NCBI GenBank assembly: GCA_025526915.1
Contig: JAHLKH010000084.1
Location: forward strand, 45,984-109,983
DNA: 64,000 nucleotides
Direction of reading: 5' to 3'
Source of the DNA: Entophlyctis helioformis
Taxonomy: Eukaryota; Chytridiomycota; Chytridiomycetes; Chytridiales; Chytriomycetaceae
In this document: positions 45,995-55,953 of the stretch, piece by piece
Layout: each line of letters begins with the position of its first letter
How positions within the stretch are numbered: position 1 is the first letter of the stretch
The notes under the pieces: model-generated
The model's database searches: none
Seen by the model: the letters and a program-made list of their open reading frames with translations, nothing else
Told to the model about the DNA's origin: nothing
Made by a program: the position numbers and the translations under genes

Positions 45995-48087
45995 ATGTCT
46001 TCCCTTCCCCCTGCAGACCAGCGCCAGCACCCGATGGATCAGTCGGTCGCTTCATCGTCCCAGTCCCAGTCCCAGTCGCGCGGACAGCAGGCCGTCTCGC
46101 AGAGCCACAACCAAAACCGGATGGCTTTTGAGCGCTTCACGGACGGCCAGGCCCCGCTTCTTGAGGAAGAGGGCGACGAGGACGTGATGGACGTTGACGG
46201 CGAATATGACGACGCCTCGGAAGGCAGCGAGGACTACGAGGACTACGACGACGACGAGGACGACGACGGTTTTGAGGAAGAGGAGTGCGATCACAACCAT
46301 AACCACAACCACCAGCACAACCACCAGCACCACGATCATGCCCACGCACATGGCCACACTCATGCTCACGACCATGGGCACCAGCACGGCCAGCAGCAGA
46401 TGCAGCAGATGCAGCAGACCCAACCCCCTGCCGATCCGCAAGAGGCCATCGTGCAGAGCCAGGCCGAGCTTCGCAAGCGCATCATGGTCATCCAGCAGAA
46501 CGCGCTCCTGACTCCTGCCGAAAAGGCGCGGCAGATCCAGGTAGGTTCTCTTGCATCCCCGTTCGTTCGTTAGTGCCGCCTCATGTCTCGCGTCTCTCTC
46601 TGACATCGACGGTGTTATTGTCCGTCGGCGATTTTCTGCGTATTCAGGACCTCATGTCGAGCGGCTGGACAACGAAGCAAAAGCTGCAGACGAACCGCTC
46701 GGCGCTCGCGTCAAACAAGTTGGAGGACAGAGTGGACAATGCCAACATGCTCTCTGAAGAAGACATGGCTCCATCTTGGCATGTACGTTTGATCATCCTC
46801 ATCCTCTCTTGTCTTTTCTGCATGCATGATACTGACGAGCCCTTCTGCTTGTCGTTTGCCGCCCAACAGAACCGCGAGGCTGGCATTCTCGGTTGCAAGC
46901 ACTACCAGCGTGCTGCCAAGCTCCAGGGACACTGCTGTGGCCGCTGGTTTACCTGCCGCTTCTGCCACGACGAGGTGTCTGACCACAACATTGTCCGGTA
47001 AGCCGCCCGCTCGCGTTGCTCTGCTTCACGCCTGTTCTTCTGCGACGCGTCTCGGGGGTTTTCTGTTCTGCCTTGTCCGACGCGTCGCGAGATTGCCTGA
47101 ATATGCCCAAATCGAGAATCGCGCATCTAATCAACGTCCCATCTTTTCGGATCACCTCATGGATCTCGGAACTTTCTTGCCGCGTGCCTCATCGCGTCTC
47201 AACTCCACCGCGCGGCCCATGCGTTGCCTGTGTGCAGCAATCTCACCACAACCATGATGTGCATGTTCTGCAACACCGTCCAGCCCGCTGGCCAGGTCTG
47301 CGCAAACGCGTCCTGCGGCAAAAAGGTTGCGCGTTACTACTGCGGCGAGTGCAAGCTCTGGGACGACGACCACAAGAAGAACATCTACCACTGCAACGAC
47401 TGTGGCATCTGCCGCATCGGCAAGGGGCTTGGCCAGGACTACTTCCACTGCAAAAAGTGCAACGTGTGCATGGCCATCAGTCTGCAGGGCCGCCACAAGT
47501 GCATCGAGCGCAACCTCGAGTCCGACTGCCCCATCTGCGGCGAGTACATGTTTACGTCGACCACCACCGTCATCTTCATGCCCTGCGGCCACTGCATCCA
47601 CTACAAGTGCCACCAAGAGTACATCCAGACGTCGTATCAGTGCCCGACCTGCTTCAAGTCGCTGGCCAACATGACCGAGTACTTCCAGCGCATCGATGCC
47701 ATGCTTGCCCAGCACGAGATGCCGCCCGAGTACAGCAACACCCACAGCCACGTGTACTGCAACGATTGCGAAAAGAAATCCAACGCCAAGTTCCACTTCC
47801 TCTACCACAAGTGCGGCCACTGCTCGGGCTACAACACCAAGGTGCTGCACACGTTTGAAATCAAGCCGGACGGAAAGCCAGTCATCACAAACTCGCCCGC
47901 CCTGCTCAATGCCGCTCTGCCGTCTGAACCGCCCATGCCGTACGGAGCTGGCTCTCCGTCCATCGGCCTGCTCGAGTTCCCGGCAGATGCCGCGACACGC
48001 TCCAGAAGCCTCAGCGGATCGTCCAACACTCTCGGCGGCCGCACTCGCCGTCCCTCTGCTGCCGGTGCGGCCTCCATGGACGAGTAA
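45995..48087 (+). CDS. RCHY1: RCHY1/PIRH2-type E3 ubiquitin ligase (CHY and RING fingers)
   Basis: Four exons are inferred, 45995-46540, 46648-46782, 46870-46997 and 47238-48087, 552 aa. The CHY zinc finger starts GILGCKHYQRAAKLQGHCC and GRWFTCRFCHDEVSDH. The CTCHY finger follows (ARYYCGECKLWDDD, then YHCNDCGICRIGKG and YFHCKKCNVCMA). The RING is CPICGEYMF-...-MPCGHCIHYKCH-...-CPTC. The final zinc-ribbon reads YCNDCEKKSNAKFHFLYHKC. PIRH2-family ligases ubiquitinate diverse substrates, p53 among them in animals, and the S. pombe and plant relatives act in stress and nutrient responses. Exon 1 adds 200 residues not found in human RCHY1: a Ser/Gln-rich start, a run of about 35 acidic residues, and a His-rich segment (HNHNHNHQHNHQHHDH) that could bind metal. 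Confidence 0.94.
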
Positions 48088-48892
48088 GCCGGTTGGCCCG
48101 ACTGGCTTGGCTGCCCAACTAGAGCGTGCATTCGCAAATATTAATGTCCATGTCCCGGTCGCTGAGTCGCCCCCCTCCACTTTTGCCTCTGGTCCATCTG
48201 CCACTTTCTTTCCGAGATGTGCCTAGTTTTTACTACCTACTTTCTGTGTCCCTTTTCCCTTCTCCTTCTGGCCCGATGGTGATGACGGTGTTGTTGTTGT
48301 TGATGATGACGGCATTTGATGAATGAACTTCTTGTAGTGTTACAAGTAGGCATTCGACGCCACTCGAGCCAGACCGATGCGATCTTCTGGTCGCTGTGCC
48401 GGATCAACCCATGTGCAATCTCAGGCAGCGTCTCGCCGATGCTGGCTCGTGCATGCGGCGCGCGTGCAGTGTATCTATAGCAATCCAGTATACGTTTGGC
48501 ATTTACAGTCGTGTTTGGTCAAGAATATTCTTACCGTCTTGTTGTGCGTTTCGCGTCGTCAGCCGTCTGCATCAGCCCGGCTGGATTGTTGAGCGTCAGA
48601 AAGAACCACCATACGGCCAGTGAGTGGCATGGCAATGCAGCTGTCGGGATCTCTGACGAGATCCTGCTGCAACCAGGTCGGACGCCTGGCACAACATCAC
48701 ACTCACACATGCGCATGCACGCTCTTGACAGACAGCATCTCTCGCACAATCACGCCCAGCCGCCTCGCACCTGCACATTGTGCGACACACATTGCCAGCA
48801 CCAATTGGAGCAGCAGCCAGCAACATCAACAAACCCATCACCATTCCGCCTGATCCCAGCCGCTACCTAACCGCTGCCAGCCGCCGCTTAGT
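48088..48892. other. Intergenic gap between RCHY1 and RasGAP gene
   Basis: This 805-bp gap shows no recognisable gene on either strand. It has a lower GC segment near 48120-48350 that probably includes the RCHY1 3' UTR. The remainder presumably contains the RasGAP promoter and leader. Confidence 0.6.
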
Positions 48893-51800
48893 ATGGGGCT
48901 CGATCATCAGTCCTCCTCCCATAAGCGCTATGCGTCCACATCCGAATTGTCGTCCAGCCAGCATCTGCGTGCCCATGTGTCACAGCCTCATCTGGGCCCG
49001 TCGGTATGCCAGCCTTCCTTGTCTGAACCGCCATCAAATCAATGGGATCGCACACTGCGAATCTGAGAGCCATGTGCTTCTCTGCCCATGCTTGCAACGG
49101 CCGTCTGGCATGTATCCGTTCCACGTGCTGACGCAACTCTCTACCATGACTGCTGGTCGCAAGCTGACCGTGTATGACCACCGCATCATCGAGCTGCTGC
49201 TGTCGGACGACTGCGCGCTGCTCGAGATTGTCTGCCAGAGCACGTTTGTGGGCGACACAGCCGCAGTCGTTTCAAAGGGCGTCATGACGCTGCTCAAGTA
49301 CCGCAACCCAAACCTTGCCGAAGAGTTTCTGAAGCGCATCTTCCGATCGCGCGCGTTCGAGTACAGTGAGTCGCCCATGCCGCTGTTGGTGCTGTGCAGT
49401 CTGCAACGCACTCACAGGCTTGCATGCCGGCTGTGCTTGGTACGCTGGCCAGTTTCCAAGAGCCGCGATCTGAGCGACATCATCCGCGACAACTCCATGG
49501 CAACGATGCTGCTCAATGCGTTTGCAAAGTCAGAAGGATACGGCTTCCTCAGCATCTCACTGACCGCACCGCTCAATGGTATCTTTGCGCATCTCGACTC
49601 GTGCGAGATTGATCCGTCCAAGTTGCGGGTGCGCATGCCTGGCACGGCTGAAAGCGACACGCCAAACTCGTTTGGCGTTCCCAGAAAACCTAGCCAGACG
49701 ACTACGACTGGGTCTAGCGTTGCATTGTCAATGACGCCGCTGAGTATGGCCTCGGTAGGCGTGTCTGGGAGCGTTGGACTGCAGTCTCCCGTTTCGCCGA
49801 CATCTCCGACTGTAAAGTCTGTCACGTCCCTTCCAACAGTACCAGCAGCAGCATCAAGCACGCCTTTATCCCCAGTCTCGCCAACATCAACAACAGGCAT
49901 TCCACTCCCAGCTGGATCGCCAGGATCAGCAGCAGCAACAACAGCGACGCCAGATGCTTCTCCCCAGAGCATGTCTCCAACCACAGAGGAGATTGTGATG
50001 GCCAACCGGCACAACCTCCAACTAGCGTGCACGCGTCTCTTTACGCACATCTTTGAAAACCGTCGCCGTATGCCTGCGAGTCTTCGGCGCATGTGCCGGT
50101 TTCTCTTGACCACCGTCAACGAAATGGCCGAGCTCTCCCCGCCCGAACTCGCCGAACGGTTCCAGCTGCAGATCACACATGGCCATCCGTCGTTTGTCAA
50201 GCGCGGCGACACGGTCGCACGAGCAAGCCAGTCTCTTGCGTCTGGCAGTGCAACTGCATCCACAGCCGGCAGTGCCATGGGGCTTGCACAGTCCTCCATT
50301 TCCATGTCGTTCAGCAGTGTGGGGATCAGCGGCGGCGCGAGCTCGGCCAATATCGCCGGTGGACCAGGCATGGCCAGTACCGGAGGCAGCACAAGCTTCC
50401 AAGGCCAAGGCGCCATGCCGAGCGTGTCTTCCACGCCGCTTGGTCAGTCGCCTGTTGGATCCAACTCCAACATTGGCCGCCGCGTCAACTCGGGCGTGTT
50501 GCGTCCAGGCAGCACTAGCCAGGAGACCCTTGACCAGCCGACATCGCCACCTCAGCAGCATGCACAATCCTCCCAACAGCAGCAGCAGCAACAGCAGCAG
50601 CAGCAAGGCGGAAACTCTGCATTCAACGCGCCACGCAAGCTGATCCGCATGCTGTCGTTCAAGAAAAAGAACCGTGTCGGAGCCAATTCGAGCACGGGCA
50701 CCGTCAAGGAAGAGTCGGGCAGCAACGCCAGCATCAATAGTGCTGTGGCAACCGGCAGAGAGAGCGGATCCGTCGACGGCCATATCCAGGGCCACACACG
50801 CGAATCAAGCGCGCCAGTGCATTCGTCGCTGCGACATTCCGACAACACACACGACGGCCCAATATCGCCAACGGGCATTCCAGACCGGCCGCAGTCAGGC
50901 AACAGCCACTCGCAGTCGCAGTCGCAATCGCAGGAACACCATCATGGACATGGGCACCATGCGCACCATCCCAACGGCGCCAATGCAGGCTCCATAGGCA
51001 CAAAATCCCGTGCACACCATCGCCGCATGTCCGCCTCGCCTTCCTCTGAATCGTCGTCCTCCAAGCACACCGACACGGCACAACCGTCGTCTGGCGCGTC
51101 GCCCAGATCCCATGCGTCAGGGCTATCCTCATCCGCCACATTCACATCGCCGCTCAATGCCTATGCACAAAGCCCGCTGGGGTCTCATGGCGGGCTGGGC
51201 CACGCCGCCGCCGGTCCCGTCGATGCAGCGGGTGGTGTTGGCGTGCCAGCCGACGACCCGCCACCTGCGATTGTTGTTGACGAGCCGTCCAAGTCAACCG
51301 ACTCGCTCTCGCACCGGCCCGTGATTCGCGACCTCCAGAGTCTCGGCTCGCTGCCTGTCCGCCGCGGTGTCCTGCAAGGATCGGCCGAGAGCGAGGGGCT
51401 GGTGGCCAGCTCGACCGCCGCCTCCATGACATCGACGACGTACTTGGCCAGCCGGACGTCTGGGACGATGCGGTTGGCGAGCGGTGGGTCGGCTGCTCTG
51501 GCTGCTCCCGTGTCGCCGTCCGCGTTGACAGCAACGTCGGGCCTGCTCGGACCGGGCAAATCCAACACCTCCGTGTCGAGCGGCGCAACGTCGACATCCA
51601 TGTCGCCAATGAGTGGCAGTGCGACTGGGTTGAGTGCAGGCAGGCCATCCGTGGGCGGCAGTGGCCACATGTTTCGAGCCCCGTGCGGGCAAGTGGCTCC
51701 ATGGCCGGATCGAGCAATCTGGGTCTTGCAATCCCACCGTCGTCGTCGTCGTCGTCGTCCAGCAGCGGAAACACGCGGACAGCCAGCTTCATGGCCAACG

Positions 51801-53552
51801 CGTCGTCGCGGTCGGCCGGATGCCTAACACAAGCAGAGCGCGTCGTGGGATCGTTCCTGTTCCTCCGCTTCTTTGTTCCTGGTAAGTCACGGTTGATGGT
51901 CTGCACTAAGGCGCTGCACCGAGTTCACTCACGCCACGCGTATGGCCACGACATGCGCACACAGCCATCACGTCGCCCAGAAACAAGCTCGCTGCTTCTG
52001 TCTGATAAACTGACGCCGGCGCGTCGGAGGGGGCTGGTGCTCTGCGGAAAGCTGCTCACGGCGCTCTGCAACGACATTGAGTTTGCAACAAGGAAGACTA
52101 TCTGATGTACTTTAACGACTACCTCAAAGGGTATCGCGACTCGATGAAAAACTATATCCACTTTGCGTCGTCTATGGAGGAGCTGAGCGTGAGTGACTGA
52201 TGACTGTCTGCCTGCCTGTATGAATGCATGCATGCCTGGAGGGTCTGAGGAGTGGTCGGATGTACTGGCGGGATCGTACTGACAAGTATACTGCTGGCAG
52301 TCGCCGCTGACAAGGGACGGGTTTGGCGGCCGGTCTGTGCGCGAGCCAGAAAGCCTGAGCCGGCAACCCACGTCCAAGGCCGCCATGACATACAATCCGT
52401 CTCTGGTGACTGCAGCTTTCACGGCTGCCACAGCAGCCATCTCGGAGCCGGTCGACACCGAGGGCGAGATTGTGCTGGACGACACGCCGCAGCAACGAGC
52501 AGCAGAGTTGGACCGGCAAAGCACAATCATCAAGCCCAAGCAGAGCAAGCCGGGTGCCGCCGTCAGAGAAGAACGCCAACGGAGAGCCGACGCCGTCACA
52601 AGCAGCCGATGTAGGGTCGTTGCTAGCACCGCCCGACCAAGATCCAGGACTGCCGCGCAAGCTGTCGTCTGTGCACAGAAAGACGATTCTGTCGCAGTCT
52701 ATGCCGGCCCTCACTGTCGAGACCAACTTGACACGGCGCCCCATGTGCACCACAAGACTGGCGGTCAACGGAATGGCGACCAGTCTGCACAAGCAGCCGA
52801 CGCGTCGCCATCGTCGACAGCATCAGGCAATGGCGGCGGCGGCGATGGGACAACAGCAGCATCAAATGGCAAACCCGAGTTTCCCCAGCGTGCACGACAT
52901 GGCCAGCCATTCCAAAGCGCTCTCGGCATCAGCAGGCCACCTTCAACACGAGGCACGCGGCCATCACCACGCGTCAGGCGGAGCGGCGGCAGCAACAGCA
53001 CCATCACAGGGGCCATGGGCACGCTAACCCGCCACGGCGACACAGGCGGCCCATCCACCACCACGTCGCCCATCCCGCCGTCCGTCGTCATCGCCGACCT
53101 CACTTCGCTCTTCCAGTGTCTCGTCAAGAGCATCGACAAGGTCGAGCGCGAGGTCGACGACCGTGTGCCGCAGTGGCCCGACGCCAAGCTGTCGCAGAGC
53201 GTGCTCGCCAACTTCAACGACCTCAAGGAGCTGCTCGAGCATGGGCCGTACTCGGAGACGGACAAGACCGGCGGGCATTCCAAGGAAAAAGGCAACGTGG
53301 TGGTCGCGGATATTCAAGATCCGCGGGATTTTCAAATGAAGTCGGCTCGCCCACTCACTCACTCACTCGTGTCTGTCTGGTCGTCTGGCCTGTCGCCCTC
53401 TCTCTCGTCCTCTTTCTTTTTGCAGAAATGGAATACATATGGACATGCCATTGCTGGTTTTGTTGGTTGTGTGACGGTATGTTGCGGCACGCCATGTCAT
53501 GCCATGTCATGTCATGCCATCAGTTGGGTTGCAGCAATAGTTGTTGTTGTTG

Positions 53553-53613
<61 letters not shown>

Positions 53614-53656
53614 GCTGCTGCTGCGAGATGAATCTGCGGAGGTTAGGACGAGCTGA
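48893..53656 (+). CDS. RasGAP-domain protein with very large internal insertions; frame interrupted
   Basis: Likely exons are 48893-49003, about 49164-49365, 49453-51682, 51763-51881, about 51967-52188, and one from near 52301 to the 3' end. The GAP domain is recognisable in pieces: LTVYDHRIIELLLSDDCALL, the arginine-finger region IIRDNSMATMLLNAFAKSEG with CEIDPSKL, FENRRRMPASLRRMCRFLL, GSFLFLRFFVP-AITSP, RRGLVLCGKLLTALCNDIEF, and YFNDYLKGYRDSMKNYI. Such proteins stimulate GTP hydrolysis by Ras. Between CEIDPSKL and the next helix lie about 125 Ser/Thr/Pro-rich residues, and before GSFLFLRFF another 540 or so Ser/Gln/Gly/His-rich residues. Single-base shifts are needed near 51975, 52084, 52552 and 53011. 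The C-terminus has a helical segment (SLFQCLVKSIDKVEREVDDR). The first exon, the second acceptor and the 3' end are uncertain. Confidence 0.75.
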
Positions 53657-54959
53657 TCTTGAGCTCGAAATTCGATGATGCGCTCATGGCGCCCGTGGTG
53701 GGCGAGATGACGTCGATGATAAAGACATGCAGCGGGCTGAGGTGGCCCTCTTTCCGGACCTTGTTGACTGGGACGGCAGGCGTCAGTGTCCATGTGCACA
53801 ACAACCACGAGCGGTGTGGGCATACCTGACTCGCATCCTTTGGCAGTTTCTGCTGATCCGACAATGGCTTGGATGGATGCATCGTCACGCGTTGGTCCGT
53901 AGTCGTCCTGTATGGGCACCACATGATGGACAATGCCGCGACAAATGCGATGCAGAAACGCCTTGGTTGTCGCAAGTCGGTCGGCAACAGGCTCCATGAA
54001 TGCATAGTCGGCCTTTTTGCGGAGTCCGCTCGGGCTCTGGATCTGTTGAGCATGCATGGCGTTGGGTGAGGATCGCAGGTCGGGCCATGCGTTGTAGAGG
54101 ATGATGCTGTTGGCATACCCATGACGCCGCAGATGATGCGCTTTGTGGCCAGCCATGCTGTGGACGACAGCAGGATCTTGTGGCCGGCATGCAGGTGGTC
54201 AAACGTGCCGCCAAGCGCCACATGCTCGAACGAGTCTGGCATGGTGACAGTCTCTGAGGCTTGCGGCTGAACAGACGCGTTCTGCCGTTGGTGCATCAGC
54301 AGCAACAAGCACAGACGCCGGCACTGGCGACAGATCCAGCACCTGAACCTGGCCATGCCGAACAGGAGCAAGGCGGACGGTCAGCAAAGGTGGCAGGCCG
54401 CGTGCAAGTCTCTGGGCAGGCTACATACCTGAAGCGTGTTGCCTGGCAGGCACACCACATGCTGTCTGTCAAAAGCCTGTTCGAGACCGAGTCAGTTGCG
54501 CAGATCCGCAGATCGGCGGATGTGCAGCCGACGGCACCCACCGCCGCATTGACAGGCATCCACAAGACGGCCGAGACCCAGACGCCCTCGGCGGCAAAGT
54601 CCCACGCATTGTAGCCACCACAGGCCTTCGATGACGACATCCACCGGCATCAACGGCACGCCGGCAGCGTACGTCTCGTGCGAGGGCTGTAAAGTACAGG
54701 TCGGACACGAGCTTGTGGAAGGCCTTCCACGAGGCAGTCCTGGATCCGTGCATGGCATCCAGGGCGTCGCCGTGGAGCGAGACAAGGACCAGCAGCGAGG
54801 GCGGCGGCTGAGCGGGCGTGTCGGACTGGAGGCGGATGGGCGTGACGAGCAGCGTGTGTGACGAGCCGCAGCGGACGAGTCTCGCGGCCCAGTGAGCGAG
54901 TGCAGCGGGACGTGCACAACCACAGCCGCAGATGACACCGCAGATGGCACGGCCGGCAT
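53643..54959 (-). CDS. CAB4: Phosphopantetheine adenylyltransferase (CAB4/COASY-like); frame interrupted
   Basis: The catalytic core is clear: MPDSFEHVALGGTFDHLHAG followed by HKILLSSTAWLATKRIICGV, with the nucleotidyltransferase T/HxGH motif. Then come ADYAFMEPVADRLATTKAFL, GIVHHVVPIQDDYGPTRDDA, and the last exon (53767-53643) VNKVRKEGHLSPLHVFIIDV. This enzyme transfers AMP to 4'-phosphopantetheine in coenzyme A synthesis. The order matches yeast Cab4 and the N-terminal half of human COASY, including a weakly conserved leader (LLVTPIRLQSDTP, then VDVVIEG). At least three frame changes (near 54870, 54675 and 54045-54290) prevent a continuous reading, so exons upstream of 53826 are not fixed. 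The proposed ATG at 54959 is 119 bp from the divergent RidA-like start. The 3' end meets or overlaps the end of the RasGAP gene. Confidence 0.8.
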
Positions 54960-55078
54960 GGCAGCCGCAGTCAGAGTCGTTGTCGTTGTTGTCGTCGTCG
55001 TCGTCGTTGTCAAGGGGCCACCTGACGACATCGCCCGCAAGCCGACGTTGACCTTTTAGCAAACAGCCGCAATCTCAC

Positions 55079-55817
55079 ATGAGCGAAGCAGTCACCGCCA
55101 AGTCCACCGTCGGCCCCAACGGCGAGTCGTTTGTGCTCACCAACAAGGCGCAGTCGCTGGCCAACTACCCGCACGCCCGCCGTGTCGGCGGCTTCATCTT
55201 TGTGTCGGGCATCTCGTCCCGCCGCTTCGACAACACATGGGAAGGTGCGTGCGTCTGCGTGCGTCTGCTTGCATGTCTGTCTGTCTGTGTGCCTGGTGCT
55301 GACCGCTGTGGCTCGGTGGCCTCCTGCAGGTGTACGTCCAAGACGCTGCTGTGCACACACTGGCTGGCTGGCTGGCTGGCTGACCGACCGACCGACCTGA
55401 CTGACCGTTGCATCCGCCGATCAGGTCGAGGAGCTCGCTGACGGCACCTTCCGTCTCGACATCAAGGCGCAGACCCGCGCCGTCCTCAACAAGTGCGTCT
55501 GAGATCAGCTGAGCCAGCGCTGAGCCCACCGAGCTGCAGCCACATGGGCACCTTCCAGCCTTACTAATCCTCAATGGAACAGCATCAAGGCCATTCTGAG
55601 CGCAGCAGGCGCCGGCATGGAGCACCTGGTGGATCTGACCGTGTTCCTCGTCGACATGGCCAACTATGCCGAGTTCAACACCGTCTACAACGAGTTTCTG
55701 GACAATGCCGAGACGGGCCCGACCCGCACGACTGTGGCTGTCAAGCAGCTGCCCAACCCGCGGCTGCTGATCGAGATCAAGGCCACGGCTGTTGATCCCT
55801 CGGCCCGCTCGGCCTGA
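55079..55817 (+). CDS. RidA-family protein, probable 2-aminomuconate deaminase
   Basis: Exons are inferred at 55079-55244, 55425-55492 and 55583-55817, plus a possible 2-nt exon, 156 aa. Conserved segments are ARRVGGFIFVSGISSRR, LDIKAQTRAVLNNIKAIL, LVDLTVFLVDMANYAEFN, and GPTRTTVAVKQLPNPRLLIE. This pattern (SG-SSRR, ...RTTV-V-QLP-P-LLIEI) matches the 2-aminomuconate deaminase branch of the YjgF/RidA family better than canonical RidA. That enzyme hydrolyses 2-aminomuconate to an oxo-acid and ammonia in tryptophan/2-aminophenol breakdown. The next gene encodes the enzyme one step earlier, which strengthens the call. Joining exon 1 directly to the next exon breaks the frame. The two bases GT between the CTGCAG acceptor and the GTACGT donor at 55331 would fix it. 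An AATAAA lies 25 bp downstream of the stop. Confidence 0.8.
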
Positions 55818-55842
55818 AGCACGCCGCTGGACGTGACTGTGG

Positions 55843-55848
55843 AATAAA
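55843..55848 (+). terminator. Candidate poly(A) signal of the RidA-like gene
   Basis: AATAAA lies 25 bp after the stop codon of the RidA-like gene, in the 136-bp gap before the convergent ALDH gene. Confidence 0.5.
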
Positions 55849-55953
55849 CGAACGAGTACTGTTGCATTTGAATGGCCCATCATCGAGCAGCACGGCAAGA
55901 AAGAGCGGGTGTGTGGATTGCATTGCATTGCATTGGATTCAACCTGCATCCGT

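Noticed and set aside
51683..51762. A homopolymer deletion (C5 to C4) near 51680 in the RasGAP gene
   Set aside because: An 80-nt GTGCGG...CCAG intron restores the frame without any edit, so I preferred splicing. It lacks an obvious CTGAC branch site, so the deletion is not fully excluded.
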